64,000 nt of DNA from Hyphomicrobiales bacterium. Lineage in GTDB: Bacteria; Pseudomonadota; Alphaproteobacteria; Rhizobiales; NORP267. The DNA is taken from the NCBI GenBank assembly GCA_021775855.1, contig JAJFGZ010000057.1:1-64000 (forward strand), read 5' to 3'. Each line of letters starts with the position of its first letter. The stretch's first letter is position 1. A model generated the notes under the pieces. It did no database searches, was not told where the DNA came from, and saw only the letters and a program-made list of their open reading frames with translations. The position numbers were made by a program, and so were the translations under genes. Below are positions 8,322 to 16,923 of the stretch, piece by piece.

Positions 8322-9124
8322 TTTCTCTTCCCTGATCTGCTTGTCGTCCCGGTCAGTTTTTCCAGTATTTCGCGCACATCCGCGCTGGCCTGTTCCAGCG
8401 CCGTTTCATCGCGGCTGCGCAAAACAATGTTGGTGCCGTACTTGCCGTCCCTGAACCACGGATAGCTGCCAATCAGCACGTTGTCGTAGCGCGATTGCAC
8501 TTCCCCGAGACTGGGCGCGAAGTCACCTTCCGTGATCCGCGATTCTATGGTCTCGCTCATCATCACGACGCCGCCCTTGAGCAGCGGCGCGGCGGCATCG
8601 AGCATCACCTGCATGATCGCCGGGACACCTGCAAAGACAAATACGTTGCCGATATGAAATCCAGGCGCCGCGCTGATGCTGTTGGGAACGAGTTTCGCGC
8701 CAAACGGGATACGGGCCATGCGCATCCGCGCCTCGTTCATCTTGAACCGGCCGGTTTTTTTCATACGATCTTCAAGAAGCGCAACGGCTTCCGGGTCGTG
8801 ATCGATCCCGACCCCGAAAGCTTTCGCCACCGCGTCCGCCGTGATGTCATCGTGCGTCGGGCCTATACCGCCAGTCGTAAAGACGTAGGTATACCGAGCA
8901 CGCAATTCATTAAGCGCTTCGACAATCCTGTCTTCGTCATCAGAAACCACCCTGGCTTCGCGCAGGTCGATCCCCATTTTGGTGAGGTATTCGGCGATGA
9001 ATCCGATATTCTTGTCCCTGGTCCTGCCGGACAATAATTCGTCGCCGATCGCCAGCACGGCGGCTGTCGCCACCTGGTCCGGCGCCGGGTCATTTTCAGG
9101 GTTGCTGGAATCTTTCTTCGTCAT
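8318..9124 (-). CDS. CinA-like molybdopterin-binding-fold protein
   Basis: The protein has 268 residues and contains the MoaB/MogA-like nucleotide-binding fold of CinA's N-terminal half. It begins with [13 protein letters not shown] (residues 21-33) and has the signature [16 protein letters not shown] (83-98). The C-terminal nicotinamide-mononucleotide deamidase domain of full CinA is missing, and the remaining 100 residues follow the YfaY-like pattern ending in [12 protein letters not shown]. Short forms like this are common in alphaproteobacteria, are sometimes annotated as competence/damage-inducible proteins, and have no settled reaction. It is coupled to gpt by an ATGA overlap, which hints at a nucleotide-metabolism role. 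Confidence 0.88.
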   Translation of the reverse strand: MTKKDSSNPENDPAPDQVATAAVLAIGDELLSGRTRDKNIGFIAEYLTKMGIDLREARVVSDDEDRIVEALNELRARYTYVFTTGGIGPTHDDITADAVAKAFGVGIDHDPEAVALLEDRMKKTGRFKMNEARMRMARIPFGAKLVPNSISAAPGFHIGNVFVFAGVPAIMQVMLDAAAPLLKGGVVMMSETIESRITEGDFAPSLGEVQSRYDNVLIGSYPWFRDGKYGTNIVLRSRDETALEQASADVREILEKLTGTTSRSGKRK

Positions 9125-9230
9125 GGTCTTCTATAGCAGCGCTTCCCCGTGAAAAAAATGCCGGATTGCAGCTATTCACAACCTTAAACCAATCCCTTGC
9201 TCGGCCTGCCTCCCCAAGATATCCAATGCC

Positions 9231-9950
9231 ATGCGATTTGATCAGTCCCTCACTAGCGGAATTTTGGAAAAGCGCTACAAGCGCTTTCTGGCGGATATCC
9301 GCCTGGAAACCGGGGAGACAATCACCGCCCATTGCGCCAATCCCGGATCAATGCTCGGGCTAAATGCACCCGGGTCCAAAGTCTGGCTGACCAAGTCGAA
9401 CAACCCGAAGCGAAAATTACCCTGGTCCTGGGAATTGTTGGAGGTCGACCTTGGCGACGGGCCCGTCCTGGTCGGCATAAACACCAACTACCCAAACGGA
9501 ATTGTAACCGAGGCAATCCAATCGGACCTGATCCCGGAACTTGCGGGCTATGCAGACTTGCGCCGGGAAGTGAAATACGGCGTCAACAGCCGGATCGACA
9601 TCTTGCTCGAAGACAAGAGTCGCCCGCCTTGTTACGTCGAGATCAAAAATGTCCACTTGATGCGCCGGTCGGGGTTGGCCGAATTTCCAGACTCGGTGAC
9701 CAAACGCGGAGCCAAGCACCTGGTCGAACTCGGCGACATGGTGGAAGCCGGCCACCGCGCTGTCATGCTGTTCCTGATCCAGCGCATGGACGCCCAGGCC
9801 ATGACCCTCGCCCGCGATATCGACCCGGTCTATGGGGAGACTTTCGACCACGCCATGTCCCGGGGCGTCGAAGTCATGGTCTACGATACCAGTATCGATT
9901 TTAAATCGATTGTAGCCCGCCGGCGGGTCCCGTTTGATGCCGGGTCATGA
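9231..9950 (+). CDS. sfsA: SfsA family protein (DNA/RNA nuclease fold)
   Basis: The protein has 239 residues, the usual SfsA length. The N-terminal OB-like part contains RYKRFLADIRLETGE and HCANPGSM (residues 35-42). The C-terminal half carries the PD-(D/E)XK-type elements SRIDILLED and CYVEIKNVHL, followed by RGAKHLVEL, which are the conserved SfsA blocks. SfsA was named for stimulating maltose use in E. coli and is now seen as a nuclease-like protein of unclear role. It is divergent from the CinA-like/gpt pair, with 106 bases between them, and precedes map. The family call is secure. Confidence 0.95.
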   Translation: MRFDQSLTSGILEKRYKRFLADIRLETGETITAHCANPGSMLGLNAPGSKVWLTKSNNPKRKLPWSWELLEVDLGDGPVLVGINTNYPNGIVTEAIQSDLIPELAGYADLRREVKYGVNSRIDILLEDKSRPPCYVEIKNVHLMRRSGLAEFPDSVTKRGAKHLVELGDMVEAGHRAVMLFLIQRMDAQAMTLARDIDPVYGETFDHAMSRGVEVMVYDTSIDFKSIVARRRVPFDAGS

Positions 9951-10056
9951 CCGATTGCCGATGATCCGCCTGTCCAAATCCAAGAGGAAGTCTTGCATAC
10001 GCCCATCCAATGTTTAAATTCATAAGCATACCGCGATCAACGGAACATTTTCTCGA

Positions 10057-10890
10057 ATGACCTACATTACTGCTAACGACGCACCGGACCGCAATACCGG
10101 TCTGATCAAGCTCCACGGAGAGGACGCGTTTGCCGCCATGCGACGTGCCGGCCAGTTGGCCGCGCAGGCGCTCGACATGCTGGCGGGCGAAGTCCGCCCC
10201 GGCGTGCCGACCAAACGGTTGGACGATCTGGCATTCGAATTCGCGCGCGATCACAATGCAATTCCGGCAACCCTGTTTTATCGTGGCTTCCGCTATTCGA
10301 CCTGCACCTCGATCAACCACGTCGTATGCCACGGCATGCCCAACACCAAACCGATGCGAGAAGGTGATATTCTCAATATCGACGTCACGCTTGTTGTTGA
10401 CGGGTGGCACGGTGATACCAGCCGCATGTACCCCGTTGGCGAAATCACACGCCGCGCTGATCGCCTCCTCAAGGTCACCCACGAATCCATGATGCGCGGC
10501 ATCGCGGCCATTGTTCCAGGCGCAACCACCGGCGATATCGGGGCTGCCATCCAGGAATATGCTGAGCGGGAACGCACCAGCGTTGTCCGGGATTTTTGCG
10601 GCCACGGCCTCGGGCGGTTATTCCACGACGTCCCCAACATCCTGCATTACGGCCGCAGGGGCGAAGGTGTGTTGCTGAAACCGGGGATGCTGTTCACGGT
10701 CGAACCGATGATCAATCTGGGCCGGCCCCACGTCAAAATCCTCTCCGACGGATGGACCGCAGTCACCCGCGACCGCTCGCTATCTGCCCAGTTCGAGCAC
10801 ACGGTCGGCGTTACCAAGGAAGGCGTTGAAATATTCACGCTGTCGCCAGCGGGCCTGCACCAGCCACCCTACGGCGCTCTGGATGCGTGA
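10057..10890 (+). CDS. map: methionine aminopeptidase, type I
   Basis: The protein has 277 residues. All metal ligands of type I enzymes are present: D109 (ILNIDVTL), D120 (WHGDTSRMY), H183 ([10 protein letters not shown]), E216 (FTVEPMIN) and E247 (QFEHTVGV). The substrate-side histidine is at H92 in HVVCHGMP. The enzyme removes N-terminal methionine from nascent proteins in the cytoplasm. There is a 12-residue shift relative to E. coli Map from a short N-terminal extension. Its end overlaps the start of radC by eight bases, so the two are probably one transcription unit. Confidence 0.97.
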   Translation: MTYITANDAPDRNTGLIKLHGEDAFAAMRRAGQLAAQALDMLAGEVRPGVPTKRLDDLAFEFARDHNAIPATLFYRGFRYSTCTSINHVVCHGMPNTKPMREGDILNIDVTLVVDGWHGDTSRMYPVGEITRRADRLLKVTHESMMRGIAAIVPGATTGDIGAAIQEYAERERTSVVRDFCGHGLGRLFHDVPNILHYGRRGEGVLLKPGMLFTVEPMINLGRPHVKILSDGWTAVTRDRSLSAQFEHTVGVTKEGVEIFTLSPAGLHQPPYGALDA

Positions 10891-11590
10891 GCCTGCAAAA
10901 GCGGGAGGGCGGGCGGCTACGCCTCACTATCATGGCCATAGGGAAAGACTGCGCGGTAAACTTCGTGACAACGGCGCAGGCGCGCTTGCCGACTATGAAC
11001 TTCTCGAATTGATTCTATTTCGCGCTGTCCAGCGCGCAGATACCAAACCTCTCGCCAAACAGTTGATTGCCAAATTCGGCAGCTTCGCCGAAGTCCTCGC
11101 GGCGCCGCCCGCAAGATTGCTTGAAGTTGACGGGATTGGCGAAGCCATCATTACCGAACTAAAAATTGCCGCCGCTGCCACCGAGCGGATGACCCGGGAT
11201 ATTGTCCGGGAGAAAAAGGTACTATCGTCCTGGAAAAACGTCCTCGACTATTGCCGGGTCTCGATGGCGTTTGCCGACCGCGAACATTTCCGCATCCTGT
11301 TTCTGGACAAGAACAACGCCCTGATCGCCGACGAATTGCAGCAGTCGGGCACGGTCGACCATACCCCGGTCTATCCACGCGAAGTGGTCAAGCGTGCGCT
11401 CGAATTATCCGCTAGCGCGATTATCCTCGTGCACAACCACCCAAGCGGTGATCCGACTCCCTCGAGCGCCGATATCGCCATGACAAAGAAAATCGTCGAC
11501 ATCGCAGCGCCACTCGGCGTCGAGATCCACGATCACATCATTGTGGGACGCGACGGCCATGCCAGCATGCGTGGACTACAGATTTTATAG
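10883..11590 (+). CDS. radC: RadC family JAB/MPN-domain protein
   Basis: Starting at the ATG that overlaps the end of map, the protein has 235 residues. A helix-hairpin-helix-like UPF0758 N-terminal domain (about residues 15-100, with [12 protein letters not shown] and [16 protein letters not shown]) precedes a JAMM metalloprotease-like motif, [14 protein letters not shown] (184-197), whose two histidines and aspartate would bind zinc. RadC was historically linked to DNA repair, but its biochemical role is unresolved. The open frame continues upstream inside map; the shorter start is preferred because the family begins close to it. The last six bases overlap the convergent cueR-like gene. Confidence 0.93.
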   Translation: MREPAKAGGRAATPHYHGHRERLRGKLRDNGAGALADYELLELILFRAVQRADTKPLAKQLIAKFGSFAEVLAAPPARLLEVDGIGEAIITELKIAAAATERMTRDIVREKKVLSSWKNVLDYCRVSMAFADREHFRILFLDKNNALIADELQQSGTVDHTPVYPREVVKRALELSASAIILVHNHPSGDPTPSSADIAMTKKIVDIAAPLGVEIHDHIIVGRDGHASMRGLQIL

Positions 11591-11983
11591 GCGCGGTGCG
11601 GCCTGAGCCAGATCATCCAGAATTGGACAATCCGGGCGATCATCCCCGTGACAGGCTTCAGCGAGATGCGCCAGGGCATTGCGCAAGGACTGCATTTCCA
11701 CAATCCTGCGATCGATATCGGCGATCTTTTGAGTCGCGAGCGTCTTAACGTCGGCGCTGGCCCGGTTGGTGTCCTCATAAAGTCCGAGAAGCTTACGGCA
11801 TTCCTCGACCGAGAATCCAAGGCTGCGCGCCCGCTGGACAAACTGCAATGTGTGCAGATCACCCATCGCATAATCTCGGTATCCGTTATCCTGCCTGTCA
11901 GGAATGACCAGCCCGATTTCTTCGTAATAACGTATCGTTTTGGTCGAAAGACCGGATCGCTCCGCGACGCCACCAATATTCAT
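11585..11983 (-). CDS. cueR: MerR-family copper-responsive regulator (CueR-like)
   Basis: From the internal ATG this is a 132-residue protein, the usual MerR length. The helix-turn-helix starts at residue 1 ([20 protein letters not shown]). The metal loop has C111 and C119 in [10 protein letters not shown], the C-x7-C pattern of CueR. A serine at position 76 (RASADVK) matches the residue that makes CueR selective for monovalent Cu/Ag/Au, where mercury sensors have cysteine. Such proteins sit on promoters with long spacers and switch on copper efflux genes. No copper ATPase or oxidase gene is near, so its targets lie elsewhere. The frame extends 19 codons upstream, but those residues are not family-like. 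Confidence 0.9.
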   Translation of the reverse strand: MNIGGVAERSGLSTKTIRYYEEIGLVIPDRQDNGYRDYAMGDLHTLQFVQRARSLGFSVEECRKLLGLYEDTNRASADVKTLATQKIADIDRRIVEMQSLRNALAHLAEACHGDDRPDCPILDDLAQAAPRL

Positions 11984-12036
11984 GACATTGCTCCATGTTG
12001 ATTTTTCACGAATTAGACCTTCCAGCAAGGTAAAGG

Positions 12037-12948
12037 TCAACCACCGGGCCTGCCACGCGCGACCTTGTGCGGTGGGCTTTTCGCTTCCAGCGCCAATAAC
12101 GCGGCCGAATGGTCTAAATGGCCGCCGTCTAAATCGTCGCGGACAAATTCAAAAATGTCCCGCATGGCGCTGACCAACGGCAATGCCAACCCCAACGCGG
12201 CTGCTTCTTCCAGGATATTATTCAGATCCTTGATCTGAGTACGGATTTCCCCTCCGGGTGTGAAATTCCTGTCCAACATGCGTTTGCCGTGCTGCTCCAG
12301 GATAGCGCTGTCGGCGAAGCCTCCTTTCAACGCATCACGCACGCCAGCCGGATCTGCCCCACCTGCACTTGCCAGCAGCAAGGCTTCAGCAACCCCACCG
12401 ATATTGATGGCGACAATTGCCTGATTGGCGAGCTTTGACAATTGTCCCGCGCCGGATGGTCCGACCCGCTTGACCCGGCCCAGGGGTGAAAATACGTCCA
12501 TTAAGGCCTCAATCACATCCGCGTCACCGCCAGCCATGATTGCCAGCGTGCCGTCTTCCGCCCCGCGCGTCCCGCCGGAGACCGGGGCGTCCACATGCTT
12601 GAGGCCCGATGCGGTCAGCTTTTCGGCATGGTCGCGCGCTTCCCCCGGTTTGATCGAGCTCATATCGACCAAGACCGACCCGGCTTTCATTGATTTGGCA
12701 ACGCCCTGGGAAAACAGGACATCAGCCACAGCCGGTCCGTCGCTCAACATTGTGACGACAATATCTACACCCTCGACCGCATCGGCAGGTGTCGAGGCGA
12801 CACAGGCACCGTCCTGGTCAAGCGCAACTGCCTTATCGTGGGTGCGGTTCCACACGGTCACCGGAAAGCCGCCCTGCAGGAGCCGCCGCACCATCGGCGC
12901 ACCCATCAAGCCGATACCCAGAAACGCAATCTTTTTGAATTCCGCCAT
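12037..12948 (-). CDS. NAD(P)-dependent beta-hydroxyacid dehydrogenase (3-hydroxyisobutyrate / tartronate semialdehyde reductase family)
   Basis: From the ATG preceded by GGAGATCGGG the protein has 303 residues. The Rossmann motif IAFLGIGLMGAPMVRRL is at the N-terminus (about 7-23). The substrate motif DAPVSGGTRGAEDGTL and the catalytic lysine in GAGQLSKLANQ are present, so it should be an active member. The family covers 3-hydroxyisobutyrate dehydrogenase (valine breakdown), tartronate semialdehyde reductase (GlxR/GarR) and succinic semialdehyde reductases. The sequence alone does not decide between them, and the neighbours give no pathway. It lies 53 bases upstream of the cueR-like gene on the same strand. 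Confidence 0.88.
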   Translation of the reverse strand: MAEFKKIAFLGIGLMGAPMVRRLLQGGFPVTVWNRTHDKAVALDQDGACVASTPADAVEGVDIVVTMLSDGPAVADVLFSQGVAKSMKAGSVLVDMSSIKPGEARDHAEKLTASGLKHVDAPVSGGTRGAEDGTLAIMAGGDADVIEALMDVFSPLGRVKRVGPSGAGQLSKLANQAIVAINIGGVAEALLLASAGGADPAGVRDALKGGFADSAILEQHGKRMLDRNFTPGGEIRTQIKDLNNILEEAAALGLALPLVSAMRDIFEFVRDDLDGGHLDHSAALLALEAKSPPHKVARGRPGG

Positions 12949-13080
12949 GTCCCGATCTCCGGTATCTGTGAAAAATGCCAAGCCTTCTCATCGCATTCTC
13001 AGCACGTATTCATCAAGGCCGGATTTATACTGCCTGCGCCCAGCCAATTCGCTTGACTTGTTTCTTCAATTGGTCTTACC

Positions 13081-13103
13081 TGCAAATGCTAATCGTTCGC
13101 AAT
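13081..13103. promoter_or_regulatory. Fur/Irr-like box upstream of the iron-binding protein gene
   Basis: The stretch GCAAATGCTAATCGTTCGCA (13082-13101) resembles proteobacterial iron-regulator sites (AATGAGAATCATTCTCA type): half-site AATGCTAAT, then CGTTCGCA in inverted arrangement. It lies about 80 bases before the start of the iron ABC substrate-binding protein, the position expected for iron repression. The match is imperfect and was judged by eye; which regulator would bind (Fur, Mur or Irr) is open. Confidence 0.45.
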
Positions 13104-13184
13104 AGCAAAAAGAAACCACGCTGAATTTACGAATTTGGTTCTTGAAGGTTTCGGGACCTCTAGTCGTGAACAATGGAGCGAAGT

Positions 13185-14243
13185 ATGAGCTCAAGGTTGA
13201 CGTTCGGACTACTCGGTATTGTCATGATCCTCATGGCTTTGGGCACTGGCCTGATCGCTCCGTCTGATGCCGAAAACGCTGGTGAGGTGAACGTTTATTC
13301 CTACCGCCAACCTCAGCTAGTCGAAAGTCTGTTTGCAAAATTCACGGATGCAACCGGGATCCGGGTTAATACGATATACGCCAGCAAGGGTCTGATCGAA
13401 CGAATGGCGGCCGAGGGCGAAAACAGCCCTGCCGATATTCTGCTGACAACCGATATCAGCCGTTTGACGGCGGCGACCGAAGCCGGCCTGGCACAACCAG
13501 TCGAATCTGACATTCTGGATGCAAATATCCCGGAGGCGTGGCGCGACCCGGACAATGAATGGTTCGCCCTCACCTTACGTGCCCGGGTCATTTACGCCTC
13601 CCGCGAACGGGTCGAGCAGGAAAATATCAGCTACGAAGATCTGGCCGATCCCGAATGGCGCGGCCGTGTCTGCACCCGCTCGGGTCAACATTATTATACT
13701 CTCGGCCTGATCGGATCCATGGTCGCCCACAATGGTGTCGCGGATACCGAAGAATGGCTCGACGGTCTGCGTGCAAATCTGGCCCATAAACCAACAGGCA
13801 ACGACCGTGCCCAAGTGCGCAGCATTTATTCAGGGGAATGCGATATCGCGCTCGGCAACACCTATTATATGGGCCGCATGGAAACCAATACCAACGAGAC
13901 CGAACAGCAGGATTGGGCCCGTGCGGTACGGATCATCTTTCCGAACGCGAATGACCGCGGCACCCACGTCAACGTCTCCGGTGTTGTGATGGCCCGTTAC
14001 GCACCGCACCCCGAAGCCGCCCTCGCCCTGATGGAATTCCTGGCGGGCGACGAGGCCCAGCAGATCTATGCTGAGGTCAACCACGAATATCCGGTCAACC
14101 CGGATGTACCCGCATCCGAGCGGGTCCTGTCATGGGGCGAGCTCCGGCCCGACCAGATTTCGATCAGCGACATAGCCGAGCATACCAAGGAAGCAAGCGA
14201 AATGGTTGACAGGGTCGGCTTCGACGACGGCCCGAATTCTTAA
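13185..14243 (+). CDS. periplasmic Fe(3+)-binding protein of an ABC transporter (FbpA/FutA family)
   Basis: The protein has 352 residues from the ATG preceded by GGAGCGAAG; an in-frame ATG four codons earlier is possible. A signal peptide (GLLGIVMILMALGTGLIAP, cut near residue 30) precedes VNVYSYRQP, the start of the type 2 binding fold. The paired tyrosines in GNTYYMGRM are the iron ligands of FbpA/FutA proteins, and NANDRGTHVNVSGVVMA is the usual following block. It would capture ferric iron in the periplasm. No permease or ATPase gene is adjacent, so it is an orphan or works with a distant fbpBC. A Fur-like site lies upstream. Confidence 0.92.
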   Translation: MSSRLTFGLLGIVMILMALGTGLIAPSDAENAGEVNVYSYRQPQLVESLFAKFTDATGIRVNTIYASKGLIERMAAEGENSPADILLTTDISRLTAATEAGLAQPVESDILDANIPEAWRDPDNEWFALTLRARVIYASRERVEQENISYEDLADPEWRGRVCTRSGQHYYTLGLIGSMVAHNGVADTEEWLDGLRANLAHKPTGNDRAQVRSIYSGECDIALGNTYYMGRMETNTNETEQQDWARAVRIIFPNANDRGTHVNVSGVVMARYAPHPEAALALMEFLAGDEAQQIYAEVNHEYPVNPDVPASERVLSWGELRPDQISISDIAEHTKEASEMVDRVGFDDGPNS

Positions 14244-14270
14244 ACAATAAATTTCCGAAGCCGATCGAGA

Positions 14271-15893
14271 TCAGTCGCGGTGGTCCCGGAAATTTGCCAG
14301 CGCCTCCGGTGTATCAATATCTCGCAGGACGGTCTCGCCGGTTTCCAGTTCGAATACCACATCTTCGTTTCGGCCAATCAGATATTTCGCGCCCATATCG
14401 CCGCCGAGATCGGACATCGCGTCCCGGAACCGGTTTGAAAACAGAACAGGGTTGCCACGCTTTCCCTGAAAAACCGGCACGATGATCAGGCGGCCCTGAT
14501 CGGGATCGTATGCTGCCATCATATCATCGAGCAGTTGAGCGGAGATGCCCGGCATATCCCCGAGACAAACCAGAAATCCGTCATAGGCGTCATCCAGCCC
14601 GGCGATCCCGGCTTTGAGGGAAGCGCTCAACCCATCGGCAAAATCCGGATTGTGAACCAGGGTGATATCGAGACCCGACAATTCGCCGGCAATCCTATCA
14701 CGCTCGTGACCGGTAACGATCAACGTCGCCGCCGACCCACTCGCGTTGGCGGCTTCCGCCACGTGCCGCACCATGGCCTTGCCGTCGATTTCCTGCAGCA
14801 ATTTGTTGACCGGGCCCATCCGGCGAGATTGCCCAGCCGCAAGGATGATGACGGCAAAACGCATTTTGTCTTCCGTCTCCGGCTGCTGGCCGGCGGTGCG
14901 CGGTTGCGGCCGGGAATGGATTTCCTTGTAAAGTCCGCCCGCACCCATCACGACAATTGACTGCCTGGTGACCGGTTGAACGGCCATCATTTGCTCCAGC
15001 ACACGGTCAAAACCATTTTCAGCCGGGCTGCGGGCACACCCCGGAGCTCCCAAAACCCGTACATCTCCGAGGTGCCCGATCAGCAGCAAATTGCCGGGAT
15101 CGACCGGCATACCAAAATGATCAAGTTCGCCCCCGGCGGAAACGATTCCCGACGGCACCATATCGCGCCGGTCCACGGTTGCCGACGCACCGAAGATGAT
15201 AACTGGTTCGTGTCCGCGCGCCACAAGGTCTGAGATCGCGGCTGCGATCGCCTTCTCCTCGTGGTTACAGCGGATTTCTTCACCAAGACTGGAGCCAAGA
15301 CGCGTCAGCCGGGCAGACAACAACTTTGCCGATTTGTCGAGCATCTTGTCCGGCGTGCCCGCAACCCGTGTCGCGACCAGCCCCACCTTGTGGGCCTTGA
15401 ATGCCGCGACCGACAAGCTGTTCTCAGGTGCGGAAATTTCTTCGAGAACGTGCCCCAAGATATCATTCGCGACAGCAAAGGGGATGATCTTGATCGTCGC
15501 AATCACCTGCCCTTCGCTAACCAACGCGCCGGGCGCCAGGGTCGCGAGGGTCACGGATTCGTGGACTTGATTGACCGCGTGCACGAGCGCCGCATCAAAT
15601 ACGAGGACGCCGGCAGCGCTGGCAAAGAGATTGACGCGCCCGGTAAAAGCGTCCGCAACGCGGGTCTTTTTGCCCCCGAGTGCAATTGCGATTTTTTGCG
15701 CTGCTTCGTCTTCGTGGATATCACCGCTTTCCAGGCTGGCAACGACAATATTCTTTACTCCGGACGCGCGAAGCGCGGCTATATCGTCGGCATCAAGAAA
15801 TTTTCCCTTGGGGATCTTACCGTTTTCTGTTCGCACTGAATGCGCGTTGATGGTGCCTTTGGCAGCCTCCAACGGAACCGGTCCGAATTTCAT
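14271..15893 (-). CDS. fused molybdopterin-binding domain / MocA-like molybdenum cofactor cytidylyltransferase
   Basis: The protein has 540 residues in two domains. Residues 1 to about 335 form a MoeA/CinA-like molybdopterin-binding region with an N-terminal arm (GTINAHSVRTENGKIPKGK) and PVIIFGASATVDRRDMVPSG. From residue 344 an NTP-transferase begins (MRFAVIILAAGQSRRMG), with the LGDMP metal site and KRGNPVLFSN, as in MocA/MobA. MocA adds CMP to molybdopterin to give MCD, the cofactor form used by CO-dehydrogenase and xanthine-oxidase family enzymes. Being the last gene of the coxSLM operon, with an ATGA overlap with the preceding XdhC-type gene, it most likely makes the cofactor for that enzyme. 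Confidence 0.9.
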   Translation of the reverse strand: MKFGPVPLEAAKGTINAHSVRTENGKIPKGKFLDADDIAALRASGVKNIVVASLESGDIHEDEAAQKIAIALGGKKTRVADAFTGRVNLFASAAGVLVFDAALVHAVNQVHESVTLATLAPGALVSEGQVIATIKIIPFAVANDILGHVLEEISAPENSLSVAAFKAHKVGLVATRVAGTPDKMLDKSAKLLSARLTRLGSSLGEEIRCNHEEKAIAAAISDLVARGHEPVIIFGASATVDRRDMVPSGIVSAGGELDHFGMPVDPGNLLLIGHLGDVRVLGAPGCARSPAENGFDRVLEQMMAVQPVTRQSIVVMGAGGLYKEIHSRPQPRTAGQQPETEDKMRFAVIILAAGQSRRMGPVNKLLQEIDGKAMVRHVAEAANASGSAATLIVTGHERDRIAGELSGLDITLVHNPDFADGLSASLKAGIAGLDDAYDGFLVCLGDMPGISAQLLDDMMAAYDPDQGRLIIVPVFQGKRGNPVLFSNRFRDAMSDLGGDMGAKYLIGRNEDVVFELETGETVLRDIDTPEALANFRDHRD

Positions 15894-16591
15894 CGCTTGG
15901 CGCTTTCCTGCGGCCCCTGCCGGAGCGCCGCTGTCAGTTGCGCGAGGATTGATACAGCAATCTCGGCGGGACTTTTTGCCCCGATATCCAGACCAACGGG
16001 CGCCGCAATCCGGGACAGCCGGTCTTTGTCAAACCCCTTATCGGTTAGCCGTTCAACGCGCTTGCCGTGGGTTTTCCGGCTACCCAGAGCGCCGATATAG
16101 AAAGCATCCGTCGACAACGCATATTCGAGTGCGGGATCGTCGATTTTAGGATCGTGGGTCAGGGTGACGATGGCGGCGTAGCGGTCGATCCCGAGGTTCG
16201 GAAAAAGATCCCCCGGCCAGCCAACGATCAGTTCCACACCGGGAAACCGTTCGGGCGTGCCGAACGCAGCGCGCGGGTCCACGATCACGGTGTCATGGCC
16301 GCAGGCAACAGCCATCGGGTAAAGCGCTTGAGAAATATGCACCGCGCCAGTCATGATCAGCCGGGTCGGCGGCGTATGCACGTTGAGGAACAGTTCTTCG
16401 CCCTCGTGTAGGAAGGTCTGACTGCGCCCACCGCGAAGCGCCGCGATCAGCGTATCGTGGAGTGGATCGTCTGATCCCAACTCCGATTCACGAACAAGGC
16501 GTTGCACGCCGCTTTTGAGGTTGGTTATGAGGATAACCGCTTGCCGGTTGGCGCGGTTCTCGTTGATCGCCTTAAGGAGTTGGAGGTTCAT
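15890..16591 (-). CDS. XdhC family protein, C-terminal Rossmann-domain type
   Basis: The protein has 233 residues. The C-terminal XdhC domain is clear: DTVIVDPRAAFGTPERFPG, AAIVTLTHDPKIDDPALEYAL, and FYIGALGSRKTHGKRVERL. In XdhC this part binds nucleotide, while the protein as a whole holds molybdenum cofactor and hands it, after sulfuration, to the target apoenzyme. The small N-terminal XdhC/CoxI half is encoded separately just upstream (16598-16918), so the two genes together cover a full XdhC. It overlaps the next gene by an ATGA and is part of the Mo-hydroxylase operon. Confidence 0.9.
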   Translation of the reverse strand: MNLQLLKAINENRANRQAVILITNLKSGVQRLVRESELGSDDPLHDTLIAALRGGRSQTFLHEGEELFLNVHTPPTRLIMTGAVHISQALYPMAVACGHDTVIVDPRAAFGTPERFPGVELIVGWPGDLFPNLGIDRYAAIVTLTHDPKIDDPALEYALSTDAFYIGALGSRKTHGKRVERLTDKGFDKDRLSRIAAPVGLDIGAKSPAEIAVSILAQLTAALRQGPQESAKR

Positions 16592-16597
16592 TCCGCT

Positions 16598-16918
16598 TTA
16601 CGCAACCTTCTCAACGTAAACCCGGATCTGGCCGCCGCAGGAAAGGCCCAGCTCCCAGGCATTCTCGTCCGCGACGCCGAATTCCAGTAATTCCGGCTTC
16701 CCGCTTGAGATCACATCCATGGCTTCGGTGATTACGGCCCCTTCGACGCACCCGCCGGAGACTGATCCTTCAAAATTGCCTTGCGCATCAATTACCAGCC
16801 GGCTTCCCGTTGGCCGGGGGGCGGAACCCCAGGTGGACACCACCGTCGCGAGCGCGACTTCGCGCCCGTCGTCACGCCATCTCTCTGCAATTTCGAGGAT
16901 ATCTTCACGAATTTCCAT
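16598..16918 (-). CDS. XdhC/CoxI N-terminal-domain protein
   Basis: This 106-residue protein is a complete XdhC_CoxI domain: LATVVSTWGSAPRPTGSRLV, then SVSGGCVEGAVITEA and LGLSCGGQIRVYVE. The two short cysteine-glycine loops are the conserved marks of the family. The domain is thought to help insert the sulfurated molybdenum cofactor into the hydroxylase. It lies five bases after the CoxE gene and six before the second XdhC-type gene, so the split pair is co-translated in the operon. It is complete and not a degraded fragment. Confidence 0.9.
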   Translation of the reverse strand: MEIREDILEIAERWRDDGREVALATVVSTWGSAPRPTGSRLVIDAQGNFEGSVSGGCVEGAVITEAMDVISSGKPELLEFGVADENAWELGLSCGGQIRVYVEKVA

Positions 16919-16923
16919 AATAT

